A DNA stretch of 64,000 nucleotides, from NCBI GenBank assembly GCA_037043455.1, contig JAWPHD010011288.1, positions 21,330-85,329 of the forward strand. The letters run 5' to 3'. The position numbers and the translations under genes are program-made. The number at the start of each line of letters is the position of its first letter. Within the stretch, counting starts at the first letter, position 1. The notes below the pieces were generated by a model. The model was not told where the DNA came from and did no database searches. It saw only the letters and a list, made by a program, of their open reading frames with translations. Shown here one piece after another: positions 45,312 through 57,900 of this stretch. This DNA is from Cyrtodaria siliqua (lineage: Eukaryota; Mollusca; Bivalvia; Adapedonta; Hiatellidae).

Positions 45312-47030
45312 CTTGTAAAGGTACACTTACCGAAACAACTCCAACAATAAATAAGCACAACTTGTTTTTATTTTTTTATATTCCGTTTATCAATGTAACA
45401 CGTTTCGTTCCAGCGGTGTCTTCTGTTTTAATGATAAGTCAGGACAATAACATGTTTTTCTTCGTAATGCCTTATTTTAATAGGATATCATTACCTTTTT
45501 TTTAAAGTAATTACACAACATTGTCTGTCACACTTTCTCTTGTGTGGTTCTGTTCTGTATACATAATAATAATCAAGCAACTAAGTCCACCAAAGTGCTA
45601 TTGTAAAACTAGGTTCTTAAAACGTTTTTATTATTATTATTATATAATTTAATACGCCGGGGTATAAGTAGTGTTGGCAACGTGTAAACAGGTATTTCCA
45701 AAATCGTCTTATTACCTTATATATAACTGATGATTCGTTTGAATTTTGTCGAGGAAATCTTCATGACTATCCTGATCACATCGGCTATCCCTTTATTAGT
45801 CCATGTATGAATGTTATCTTGCACGTACTCGTCCTGACTTTAATTGTATCCCGTGGTCCTTTTTTGATGTTTTGAAATGGCATCCGTATATATAAGCTTT
45901 TTGAATATTTCCTATAAAATCAATCGTATATAATTACAATTGTATCACCTTTATGAATATTTGATCGTTTCTGACACTTATTAACGGTATATTTCCGCGA
46001 CAATAGAAGATTCAATGTCATATATACCCGCGCAGTTACTTGGGGGGTATTTAAATAAATAAAAAATCATTAAACATCCACTCAAACTCAGTGTTTTATG
46101 CCCGCGTGTTTTAACCTAATGGGTATATAGCAGGTACGCTTTCACTAATTGCCATTATAAAGTCGGAACATAAATCCAATGTTTAAACATAAACGTCTCT
46201 GATCCTGATGTATTACTGTTTCTTTTAAAATTGCGATTTCTTTTTTTTTTTAAATCTTTAAAACTCAATTTACAATATATCCACAAAAGTTGAGTAGGTA
46301 CTTTCCCATATGTTATAGTGAAATTATTTCTATAAATCCTATGTTTAACTATAGACGTCCCGTGGATTCCGGGGGACCTTGTATGCACATCTCGCTTGTA
46401 TGACTGACTTGTCAACTTATCATTTAATATATTTGCTTAGCCAGATATCATTGATATCAGGGGCTTTCAAGTCGGAGATACCGAACATGTTTTCCAATAT
46501 CTGTTATTTTCAATCATTCCTCTTGACCAATCAGTGGTCCACAAGTGGTTGACGCGGGATTTTAAATAGACGCGTTATTCATATTGGCTTCTTGGCTTTG
46601 AAAAATGAATTTAATAAATTTTCAAAAAAATCATTAATGTCGAGTCGCGATCGAGCTCGCACACAGTTAATTCAAACAATTTAATTAATATTGCAACGTT
46701 ATTGGCAAATATACAGTCGCTCCATTATATTGAACAACATAAACATCTGTTCTTGATTAAGGTTGTTTTGTGTGTGCGAGTGTGTGCGAGTGTGTGTGTG
46801 TATATTTCCGTATATTCAGTATTTTCACTTAATAGTACTTGCATTGTGAGATTGATTTTGTTTCGGTTATAAACCCGACTTTACACGCACGCAGCAGCAA
46901 GACCTCCTAGTAGGGTTAAACAAATGCAAACAATGGTGTCTATATTTATTATATATATATATAAAAATATTAACTATATTCTTTGTAGCTACCATTGTTT
47001 TATGTTTTGTCTTTCATCTCTTTTACCATG
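45312..47030. other. Upstream of the 447-residue gene; nothing else supported
   Basis: AT-rich sequence; promoter of the minus-strand gene presumably lies near its right edge but no motif is distinctive. A local imperfect duplication around ATAAATCC and GTTTAA is at 46165-46355. Confidence 0.45.
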
Positions 47031-47288
47031 CACTTCCGTGGCCGAGATAGTAATAGTCTCTATCATCCAGACACACTCAAGCTAACTGCGCGGTCTCGCG
47101 AGAGTTCTGGATGATCGAGACTAAGATAGTAAAGACGCGCGTCTAAAACGTTCACGCCTTTCACTGCTGCGGATTCGAATCCCACTAGGAGCTAGACTTT
47201 TCAAGTGAGAAAATGTCGATTCTTACGGATTGCGGGAGGATTACAGTGCCGGAAAATCGTAAACATCATGCAAACAAACAAAACAAAC
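47031..47288 (+). mobile_element. tRNA-derived SINE (family S1), copy 3, interrupted by a MITE
   Basis: Head CTTCCGTGGCCGAG, box B CGGATTCGAATCCC, body GTGAGAAAATGTCGATTCTT, tail of CAAA-type repeats near 47270. The head is split by a 70-bp MITE (47054-47123). Confidence 0.83.
47054..47123. mobile_element. 70-bp MITE with 9-bp target duplication inside a SINE
   Basis: Inverted ends TAGTCTCTATCATCCAGA and TCTGGATGATCGAGACTA match at 17 of 18 bases; perfect duplication AGATAGTAA on both sides (47045-47053, 47124-47132). Confidence 0.88.
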
Positions 47289-48810
47289 TACTGCACCAAA
47301 TCCAACTGGTCGGATGCGATGGCGCTTTGTCCGTATGTTATCCCCTTTGCCGTTTACCGTTGTACGTCGTACTTCCCCAACAGGATCGTAAATGATTTCC
47401 GATTTTCTTGACGTGGAGGTTTGTTTCTGTAAACTATCTTTCTGTAAAATATCGGACGAGATCGACCATAAGAAATATTGCCCTTAATTGTTAAGAAAAT
47501 ACGCGAATTTCAGCTTGCGACACGATATCTTTTTTTTAAGTAGTTTCCGATATTTATCCAACTTTGATTTAATAAGTTCTTGTACAAGTTTGACAACAAG
47601 TAAAATTCAATGCATAGTTTACAGAGTTGTTTGTATCCGATCCCCATACTCCTTACTTCACGTTCGACAATAAGGGTGACTGGTTGGTGTATCATCAATA
47701 GACTTTGTCAGTTCTTAACTCCTAAACCACTTCAGCATAGTAGTGAAAATGTGTTTACGAATTCTCAACAGCCAGTTCGTGTTGAGCCAATATCAGCGTC
47801 GTATGTTTAATGTGAAGCTCGTGGGCCAATGCCATGCACTGTTCATATCAGATCCATGACTTGTTAACCGCTTGAGAAACTTGATGTGTGTTGTTATGTG
47901 GGTAGAGTATATCGCACACCAAATGAAATGGGGAACTACAATTCCTACAAGTGTGTTTGTTATAAATTTTAGTGTTGAACATAAATGCAGTGAAATATAC
48001 CAAAACATATATTCTTCGCTGGCACTGCTACTGTTTTTCCCGAATCAGATTCACTTGACAGAGCACACAGGTTACAGGTTACATTGCACCATTGCGTTTG
48101 TGCTTCCGTGGTGTATAGTCAAAATAGTGCCTAATAAAAAACGTTTCCCTGCCTTACTAGTGATACAAAATGCATACTTTTGATTGCTTTATGTTATTAT
48201 TACCTATAATTCACCCAAATGATGTATTGTGAACATTGATTAGTGTTTGTTTGAGATATTTAATTATAACTGACATAGACAGTAAAGCGAAAGTAGAAAT
48301 GGGGTAAATCTATACGTGACGTGTCAAAATAGAACGTGACGTCATTCAACAGATTGGCTTGTTCTTACATGATACATGACCCCCTGTTTTTATTGCATAT
48401 TTATATTGGCGGACGCTCGATCGTTTGATTGATATGTGTTTTAATTTTTTCTACGGAGAAAAATGCGCATTTTTTATCTCTTGAGATACATTCGTCCTAT
48501 ATAAAACAAAGAAGGAAAAGCAATGGTGCAATGTAACCTACATACGTATACAGACGCCATGTTAGCAAGTAGAGCGCATTAGGACAGTCTTTGGTCTCTT
48601 CCTTTTGATGTTGAAGTAGTGAATGCTACTTTGATTCAAGCTAAACTAATCAATGTTTTGTTCCATAAGAAATAGTCATACACTATAGTTCATTTTTCCT
48701 ATTAAGAACACAAATACTTTACTTTATATATGTATAACAATATGATACTTTTGTTCAACATAGAAATATACATGTAGATTGTAAATTTTAATAGTGATTG
48801 ATCAATACTA
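47289..48810. other. No gene recognised
   Basis: AT-rich DNA with short, unremarkable frames. Confidence 0.5.
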
Positions 48811-49276
48811 GTCAGAGGGTCCCAAAGGGGGTGTGTGTTCACGTGATCACGTAAAATAAAAACAAGGATCACGTCTTCACGTGAAAATAACTGAACTTTC
48901 ACATTTCACGTTAAATGTGGATGAGCAGACGTGAAGCGCTATAGGCTCGAGCTTCTCTAGTACAATGTGTTGGTTGCAACATCAACAACAAAACAACAAA
49001 ACAAAACCACACACAATCACACACAAACTAGAGCCGTCAGATGTATTCTGAGGCTTTCAGGGGAGGCTCGGGGGAGGAGGAGGGACACTAAAAAGGACTA
49101 AAAATTCACGTTTCACGTCACCATATCACGCGATCACGTTTTACCAAGACCAAAATCACGGATCACGCTGATATAATTTTCACGCAATCACGCAAAAATA
49201 TTGTTTGTTTCACGTGTCACGTTTTTAAAAACACCCCGATCACGTTTTCACGCAAAACCCCTTTGGGACCCCCTAG
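48811..49276. mobile_element. TIR element packed with TCACG motifs
   Basis: Ends share GGGTCCCAAAGGGG in inverted orientation (about 48816-48831 and 49257-49273). The interior carries about 17 TCACG pentamers on the plus strand. Flanking AGTC occurs on both sides, so a short target duplication is possible. Non-coding. Confidence 0.75.
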
Positions 49277-49589
49277 TCATGTTCAACTCGTTTTCAATGC
49301 ATGTGGTTGAAAAGTGTAACAATGCAATACTAGGTATTCATAAAAGTTGATGTATTACCTCATTTCTTAACAATTCAAATATACATGCTTATCTTAAAAA
49401 GTAACGAAATATTTGGATACACATACATTTAACAATAGGATTAAGATACGGGCATCTGTCATCATGAAATTTCATTTATGAGATTGCGTCCTTGGCATGA
49501 CAAATATGAATAGGTAACAATTTTGCTCAATCGAATTGTTCATTAATCCTTTAGGCTACTTATGTATGCGGCATTGTGGAACTTATTGA

Positions 49590-49723
49590 AGGTATACACC
49601 GCAATCTTGATTTAAAAAAACAACAACAAAAAAACTAAAACTCCCGGCGGCTCATTTGCTTTTCTGCATAACTTGCATATTTGCAAATCATCGATAATAA
49701 CTTCAAGATTGCCGTGTGTCCCT
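49590..49723. mobile_element. Short TTAA MITE of the GGGACAC family
   Basis: Left end AGGTATACACCGCAATCTTGA-like after TTGA; right end CAAGATTGCCGTGTGTCCCT before TTAA (49724-49727). About 134 bp, an internally deleted copy. Confidence 0.75.
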
Positions 49724-49727
49724 TTAA

Positions 49728-50333
49728 ACACCATTTCTTTGGTGCTGAGGCACGGTAAGAACACAATTGGTTGCTGTAATACTATGTGTTTCGTGTAACT
49801 TATTTACAAATCTCATCATGGGTCAGCACGCTAATCGAATTTTTAATATTGGAAAAAAATATTTGTTGAAATCTAATCCGCGAATGAGTAAACCAATTTA
49901 AAAAACCTCGAATGGGTCATATTGAGATGAGGTTTGCGGCATACCGTGCACAACAGTTTTGTTGTTTAGAGAACATAACAACGTTCACAGTTATACGTGT
50001 AAACACTTCTAGATATTTTTTATTTACCATACATTTAAAAGTAAAGTTGTATATGGCAAAGAGAAGAAACATAACGACCATAATAGTCATAATTTAACCA
50101 CAACTACAAACTTAGCAAGACAAATACTTATTTTGTTTTTAGAAACTGCGAGCATTCAGCATTAAACGGACACACATTTTAAAATACGCGCATCGATTCG
50201 TACATGTTTTTACACCTATAATATTGTTTGCTAGCCGAAATATGTTTAAATGCATATATATAAATATACTCACAAAAAAACCCACTTCTTCCCATTGGCC
50301 AGTTTTTGAGGGCGTAGGACCTTAAACAGCGCT
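49728..50333. other. No gene recognised
   Basis: AT-rich spacer; nothing supported. Confidence 0.5.
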
Positions 50334-50337
50334 TTAA

Positions 50338-50857
50338 AGGGGATGTTGCACTATTCTGGAACTAGTTTCATTTAAAAGGACTTTAAAACCCCTGGTAACA
50401 GTTGAAAACATTATCAAAATATCTTAAACAATATAGGAGATATAAAATTGTGAAAATGTGCAAAAAGACTCAAATGGAGGCAGCCATCTTTGAATGTTGA
50501 CGTCATCGCGCCGTTTTCTATATATGGAAAATTGATAATAAAAATAATGTTTAAAGCAAATAAATGTATTAAATTATAAATACAAAGTAAAATATTTATA
50601 CTGTATATGCTCTTTTTACGATTTACACGTATTTGCAGTGATATTCTTTGTTTAAATGATCTTTTTCAATATGCAATAAATGGTACAAAGGCGTCATCAA
50701 TCCAACATGGCTGCCTCCGTTTGAGAATGTTTGCAATTTTTTTAAAAGATCATATCTCCTTTATTTTACATGATATTTTGATCATTCTTTCAGATATTTC
50801 CATGTTTTTAATGCCCTTTTAAAAGAAGCTAGTTACAGAATAGTGCAAAAAAAACCT
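50338..50857. mobile_element. TTAA-flanked fold-back MITE (520 bp)
   Basis: TTAA at 50334-50337 and 50858-50861. Inverted ends share TTGCACTATTCTGGAACTAG-like sequence; pairing extends inward to the GAGGCAGCCATCTTTGAATG / CATGGCTGCCTCC blocks, arms of about 180 bp. Confidence 0.85.
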
Positions 50858-50861
50858 TTAA

Positions 50862-52220
50862 TTAAACGATCTTTTAAGCATACTTCACTGAGTACTAAAT
50901 ATTCCTTTAAACAGTTTCAAATTTTGCCATGCAATACTTTTTATGGATGCTATGGAAACCTTAAAGGAAGGTAATTTAATGACTTCTGATAATCAAAAGC
51001 TGCTACCTGCACAATCGGTGTTGTGTTTTTATGATATATTTTCGAAAGCAACGTTGTCTTGGACAAATTGAGGTAATATTTATAGGTTGTATGTGTTTTT
51101 AAAAAAAAATGCATGGTTTAAGAAAAAGGGAGAAAACTCCCTTGTGTAATGAACTTTTCCAAAAAATGTTTTGTTTGGAATATTGGTGGTGGTCGATCTA
51201 ATTATTATATATACATCATTTATTATTTCTTGTTTTTGCTGTCTATATAATAAGGGAAAGAAAAAAGGGTACTTTTTATTTGTGCTCAGTATATATTTGT
51301 TATAAGACTTATTGTTGAGTATTGCCGGTAACACCTACTAGTATATAATGTTATTTTATAGATTTCCCTGGTATTGTTCATCGTTAAAATAACAAAGAAC
51401 AAATGTAAATTCTAGTTTTTATTTCCGAGATATTTAAATATGTTGAGGGCGACGGGAACAAACACGCACGCAGCAGCACGCACGCATATTACTGATGCAA
51501 AAGTCCTTTTAAAAATGTTCGGATTTTAGATAACATATAGCCGCATATTAGTACAAATGAAGATACATCCGTTTTCCGCCGAACACTTAACAATTGCCAA
51601 ATAATGGTTTGTTCGAGTTTATTGACGTGTTCAATGCACACAGTCATATTGCCAGGTGCACGACCAACACTGGGTCTTTTGATAAAACTTCTTTTTAGTA
51701 TTTATGTATTCTTCCTTTGTTCAACGTTTTTAAGAATTAAACTGAAAATGCAAAATAAATACCACGTAAACATAAATATAATTGTTTTTGTTTTTTCATA
51801 GCATTGGTTTATAGCTGATTTGAAGACGTTTTATTCTTATATGAACACAATGAGCCTGTTATATTGATAGTGAGAGTTATTTTAGATAAAACATTTGAAG
51901 TTAGTCATTGTTAGCTAATTTAAGTAGAAAGGCTACATGCGCATGCAAGTGCGGAATTAAGTCAAGTATTTGCAAAGAGATAAAGGGATTTCGGTTATTA
52001 AAAGTTTCGATGGCATTGTAAACAAAGTTAGTCCTATCGCGACAGTGTATGATAGTTTTAATCATCATTTGCTTTGAATATAAAGATTTTGTGATTTTCG
52101 GTTTAATTCCTAAACAATTGGAATCTCCATTTCTACAAAGAAATTTGACTTATTGGTATTTCATATACGCATTTTCTCCGGGATTATTATCTAGGCGTTC
52201 AGAATGTGTATTATTTCACT
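50862..52220. other. No gene recognised
   Basis: AT-rich spacer; open frames are short and unremarkable. Confidence 0.5.
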
Positions 52221-52224
52221 TTAA

Positions 52225-52884
52225 AGAGACACAATGCAATTTTGATCCGTGTTAAACTAGCGGCGTCCCGTTTGATTTCCTGCATAACTTGCTTCTCTTT
52301 TTTTCCATTCATTACTATTAACTTATTAATTATTAGTTAAATGCATATTACTAACTGTTGATTATATTTCACCAATAATATATTTAAAATTATGTTGGCC
52401 TTATGAAAAGAAATGTTATTTAATTAAATGCAAGTTTAAAGTAAAATTGACATAATGAAATAACTCGGGTTACTTTTTTTAATGTTTGACACAACTTTCA
52501 AGATTCTTTTCTTGTATACCAAAGTTATTGTGATAAAATTCACAACCGGCTCTTTGGGAATATTAAAGGCACGCGAGACTGTCTTCTTCTTTTTTAAATT
52601 CGCTTCTTCCCATTAGTTTTTTTTATTTATAACTTTATTTTTTTCAGTAAAATGACCGATGTTTATATAAATCGATCAAAATTCGAAATTATATACTACG
52701 GAGCTTTAACAGTTCTTAATAACGAAGAAATATTTAAAACACATTTTATTTAATTTCCTGCAAGCAGATACACTGGATTAATTTTGTTGATGCCTTTTTA
52801 TATTCAAAAATGTATATTGGATTAATAGAAAAGAGGTGCTAAGTGTGATACTTTGAAACTACCTCAAGATCGACGTGTGTCCCT
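52225..52884. mobile_element. TTAA-flanked MITE of the GGGACAC family (660 bp)
   Basis: TTAA at 52221-52224 and 52885-52888; ends AGAGACACAATGCAATTTTGA-like and GATCGACGTGTGTCCCT. Contains one CTAACTGTTGATTATATT block, the single-copy inverse of the unit amplified in the copy at 2917-3384. Confidence 0.75.
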
Positions 52885-52911
52885 TTAAGGTGGAATCATA
52901 TACATCAGTCA

Positions 52912-53185
52912 AGTCTGGTTATCGCAGCGGCCACTGACCAGCACAGGCCACTGACCAGCACAGCATCATCATCAGTCCAGTCTGGTTATCGCAGCGGCCA
53001 CTGACCAGCACAGGCCAATGACCAGCACAGCACTTAGAATCATTATCTAGAACCTGATCATCAGTCCAGTCTGGTTATCGCAGCGGCCACTGACCAGCAC
53101 TGACCACAATGACAAGCACAGCACTTAGAATCATTATCTAGAACCTGATCACCAGTCCAGTCTGGTTATCGCAGCGGCCACTCAT
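52912..53185. repeat. Tandem repeat CAGTCTGGTTATCGCAGCGG, three irregular units
   Basis: Units contain GCAGCGGCCACTGACCAGCA and CACTTAGAATCATTATCTAG. The segment 53091-53147 is inverted at 53704-53760. Confidence 0.85.
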
Positions 53186-53515
53186 GGACTCGTGAATACG
53201 ACGGATGCTTACTTAACCCCAGCATTTACGAGAACAAAGTCGAATCATTCAATCGGCGTTGCTACTATTAGGACATATAGACCCGGGCCTATACATTAAT
53301 TTAAAAAAAAAAGAAAAAAAATGAAAAGTAAAAAAAAAATCCATTAAAAACTGAAACCGGAGGAGATGGGTGTATGTGGGATGTGTGTGGGCTGGGGTGG
53401 GGGAGGGGTGGGGGCGGGGTTATGGTTACTATTACATAGCTAAGTTTGAAAAAACAAAAAAAAGACAGGGGAGCATGCCCCCGGACCAGCCTAGTTTCTC
53501 GGGCTTATATATGCA

Positions 53516-53680
53516 TTTCAGGTCAGCTACGCCCTGCATTCTATGCAATTTAGACAGTTTTCATCTTCCAGCGACTATTCCAAGTTAAGCTTCTTTCCTA
53601 AAACAGTTTGTCGCTGGAACCGTCTACAACCACAGTGGCTGAGGCTCCTGATTTGGTCTTTCCAAACTCTCAGTCTAAAT
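53516..53680 (+). pseudogene. LINE reverse-transcriptase C-terminal fragment
   Basis: The frame reads SMQFRQFSSSSDYSKLSFFP then KTVCRWNRLQPQWL. This fits the C-terminal tail of non-LTR retrotransposon polymerases (Y-x-x-SFFPRT-x-x-WN-x-LP). It is a short 5'-truncated remnant; no catalytic motif is in the window. Confidence 0.72.
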
Positions 53681-54188
53681 CTTGGGCCCAATAGTTCGTT
53701 CGTTCAGGTTCTAGATAGGATTCTAAGTGCTGTGCTGGTTAGTGTGGTCAGTGCTGGTCATGATCTTAAAGAACATATGGTAAGTTGTTTCTCTGTGTGC
53801 CTTATCTCGAGTGTTTCCTTAATTTTTAAGTTTACCAGACAGCATGGATAACCCCCGACAAGAAGGACGTATGTCTTCGGATCTAATCCATCCATTAGCA
53901 TAGCCAAGACCAGGGCGCCGCTGATACTGGCTGATTGATAAGTCATACCTCTAACTTTCCGGGAAATACAATACTTACATTTGTATTCCTGTAGCGGCTG
54001 GTTGTGGACTTCGTTGTCTATCTCAATCTAAGTAATTGCTGTATTAATTTATTTATTTTTGCATATATATGCATTATCATCTTTGTATTTTTCTTATATT
54101 GCCTATTTGTTTATTTAAACTGTTCCGTTTATTTGGGATGACAGTAGGATAAGTGTGAGGTTTGGTGCACCCTAGAACCTGGTTTTAC

Positions 54189-54230
54189 GCCCCCCCCCCC
54201 CCTCCCCCACCCCACCCGACCCACCGGCCG
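54189..54230. repeat. C-rich tract upstream of KIZ
   Basis: CCCCCCCCCCCCTCCCCCAC and following; low complexity. Confidence 0.85.
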
Positions 54231-54330
54231 CTGTTGCCACTGACCGTTTCAAGGCGGTACCCTATTGTCAACTCTCTCATGTTTGTGGTGTTACATACTT
54301 TTCTTCTGTTTATCCGTGTAGTTGTTGTCT

Positions 54331-54653
54331 GTTTTGAATGCGTATATTGGGTTGACTGTGTTCTGTGAATGCGTGTATTGGGTTGACTGTGTTCTGTGAA
54401 TGCGTGTATTGGGTTGACTGTGTTCTGTGAATGCGAGCATTGGGTTGACTGTGTTCTGTGAATGCGTGTATTGGGTTGACTGTGTTCTGTGAATGCGTGT
54501 ATAGGGTTGACTGTGTTCTGTGAATGCGTGTATTGGGTTGACTGTGTTCTGTGAATGCGTGTATTGGGTTGACTGTGTTCTGTGAATGTGTGTATTGGGT
54601 TGAATGTGTTCTGTGAATGCGTGTATTGAGTTGATTATGTTCTGTGAATGCTA
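54331..54653. repeat. 31-bp minisatellite upstream of KIZ, about 10 copies
   Basis: The unit contains GAATGCGTGTATTGGGTTGA and CTGTGTTCTGT. It ends about 240 bp before the KIZ start codon, possibly within the promoter or 5' UTR. Confidence 0.95.
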
Positions 54654-54895
54654 CAGTTTCTGTTCGACTTGTGTTTACCTACTTTAATGATTTAAAGCCG
54701 TTTTTATCGTCACATATTTGAAAGTCCCATCGTTCCATCTTATATGAGACCGTTGTCAATTTGTTCCAACCAACCAAACCAACCGTTTACTCCCTACTCC
54801 ATTTCGCTCTATTCTGTTCTTTTGCTTGTTTTCTTAAATTGCCGGTATTAAAGGCTCTTCATTTCCAAAGTACACAAATGGTATTTTGTTTACAA

Positions 54896-54960
54896 ATGGC
54901 TTCCTCGAACGTCGAATATTACCAAAAGCAGAAAGATTTAGAAGATTCCATGCTTGAAAA
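54896..54960 (+). CDS. KIZ: KIZ coding exon 1
   Basis: Residues 1-21 plus two bases (MASSNVEYYQKQKDLEDSM...). The donor is GTTAGT. It aligns with the SSPDYYERLGQLQ region of vertebrate kizuna. Two in-frame ATGs with the same ACAAATGG context sit at 54878 and 54896. Confidence 0.85.
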
Positions 54961-57900
54961 GTTAGTATTCACTGAAATTAAGAGTTAGAATCACGAATAT
55001 TTATGCACATTTTATGTTTCTCTTATTTTCACCATTATTGCAAGCTGTAAAAAGATAATTTTAGAGGTTTGTTTGTACATGAAAACATGATTTCACATGT
55101 TTGTATTGAAGCGGGTTAAACATTTATGTCAGAGGCTAGGTTGTTATTTTATAATCGTTACAGGTTCCCCATGTTTCAGACATTGAGTGGACAAATTAAA
55201 TTAACAAACTGAATATGTCAGTCATGAATATGTTAAGTGAATATTGCTTTTTGAGAAAAAAACACAAAACAATACAGTAATCAGAGCCATATATGATCAG
55301 AGTTACAGATAAGCAGCATATTTGCATAAATATTCAACAAAAAGCATGAAAATACCAGCACATGATCCATCAAGGTGGACCCGGCGCACATCTTCCTAAT
55401 ATCTGACAAGCATAGTTTTAACATTTGTTTTTCAGATTTCAGGTGAGCGTGCGGCGGGTTGACAGATGCTCATCAATTGAATCAATGACTAAAATATTGT
55501 AAAAATGCACCAGAATTCACAAAACGCCATGTTAAAAACCAATATATTCACAGGGCATGCCCCAAAACTCACCCACCCTGCTGCTCTAGTCAAAATTAAT
55601 TTGGCATCACAGAGGCAGAGTTTTTTAAAATATCCCTATGGCCAGGGAGAAAGTATACTTACTCCCTGTTATGGTGTATGAGGACGAAATCAATGTTAAC
55701 TTATATTTTGATACAAATAATCTTCAAATGCAAATTATGCATATCTTGGTGGAAAGAGGAAATTAGTTTGCTTGTGAATAACTACCAGTTGCCAGTTTGT
55801 TAATATGTATTTTTCAATATGTTCTATTGCAGTGAACAAAGACGTAAAAAACTTGAGGTTCAACTTCAGGCCTACTGTCGGTCAGACCAGAAACTGTATG
55901 TATATTGTGATCCTCACTTATAGTGATTCTCGCTACTGTTTGTTAATAGAGATAAATTGTTTTAGAATGTAGCCTAAAGTTTCTTGGATTTTATTTTTAA
56001 AGAGGCTCTACCTATATCTTTTTGTCCACCAATTGATATAAACTTTACTTAATTATAAAGAGGACTATGAAAAAGGTAAATGACAATAATTTCACCCAAT
56101 GTAATATGCGTTTTGTTGGGGAAAAACAGGATTGAAAAGATCGGATTTTTGAAATTGTATTCATAATTGTTTTAGACAAGCCGATTGCGGAGATTTTCCG
56201 ATCTTATTCGTTTACAATCGGAACTACCTCGTCTGATTAGCGAAGAGTTCCGATCGATTCGTTTGCTATCGGAACTGCGCCAAATAGTTTGTAATCGCAA
56301 TGCGCATGTCCGAGAAAATCGTAAAAACTCGTTGTTCTCCGGCAGGAATAAACGGCTGGGCAGCATTTTATTCAAGATATTGTTTTGATCATAATTAATA
56401 ATTTACAGAACTGGAATACGAACCATGTTTCTTCTTAGAATACTCATAAAATAGCTTTGTATACATATAAATGCAGTAATATTGAGTATTTAATATTTTA
56501 CATTAAAAATCGCGTAGATATAGGTAGTGCCTCTTTAAGTTATAAAAATAGAAATAAAACATATTTTTGAATTTTTATTTTAAAGTGTTTCTGTGAGTAA
56601 TTGGTTAACAATAATAACTGAATTTCTGTTACATTTGAACACTGATGATAGATTGTCCATTATTTTTATCTTTTGATTGTTATTTTATCTGTCTTGTTTT
56701 GTATAAAAGTGTGTTATTACACTACTAGCTGATGTCTAGAAATGGAAAACTGCTTTTCAACACGATTCAACTGGAATGAACACAGCTTTTCATTTGTAAA
56801 TCTGCCGAGACATCGTTTTCACCTTGAAGTTTTACTCTCGGGAAATAAAAACTTGTAATTATTATGAGTGAACATTTTCGACCTTCATTTGGGATTTTGA
56901 AAGCATACAATGCACTTGGAAAAGGTTGAGTGTGCACCTGCTCATACTCGCGTTTAGGCCAGTCTTTTTTTATTTTTAGGATAACCCGCATTCTTCTCAG
57001 AAAAATGGGAAAATGAGATTATTTTCCCCATAAAATTATCACTCTTATGTAAAAAGTTTGAATCTATATATATTTTGTGCCACTTTGACTTATATTTAAA
57101 ACACACATACCGGTACTAAACGTTAACAGATCACTTGTTGATTTGTCATTTTCTAGGTTAAGCAGGCTCTTAATAAATGTTCATTGGGCATGCTTACAGA
57201 TATACAGAGTGAAATATAAGTAAAATTTTAGTACAGAAGAGAATAAAGTGACATAAGTGATTTCTTTAGAGAAGTAACATGTGATTGGTCTGTTGAGCAT
57301 CTTTGTATTTAGAGCATTTCCTTGTCTGTGATAGTAAAGCTGCTGTGTCTAAAACTTCCTAACCTCTCACTACTGTGGGTTTGAATTCCACTGGGAACTG
57401 GACTTGTCAAGTGAGAAAGTGTTGATTCTTACAGATGGCAGGAGTTATACAGTACTGGTCTACCCAGGAAAAATGGAGTGGTCTACCTCTACCTCAGAAA
57501 TGTGCTAAAAATGGCGTAAAATATAGTTCAATTATTTTGATGTAGGCAAAACAACAGTTATATATAAGTGGCTTTACTGAACTTTAAGAGAGTTTAATTA
57601 TCTTACTTAAATTGTTCCATTAAAAAAAAAAAGCACAGAACATGACTTTGTGTATTTTCTCACATCTAAAGTCTAAATATGGAGCGTGCACATTTTTACA
57701 CAACTAAATAAAAACATTGTCTATTTTTTTTCAATAATTAAGTGCAGAATGTGTGTATTTTCACACAACACAGGCAGTGTTTATTTTCACACAACTAAAC
57801 ACAGGAGTATGTATTCACAGAAATTGTGTTTGTTTTTTTGCACCTGTTGCAACTGCATCATTTGGAATTGGACAATGTATTGTTAGGTGTTGGAGTTTTA

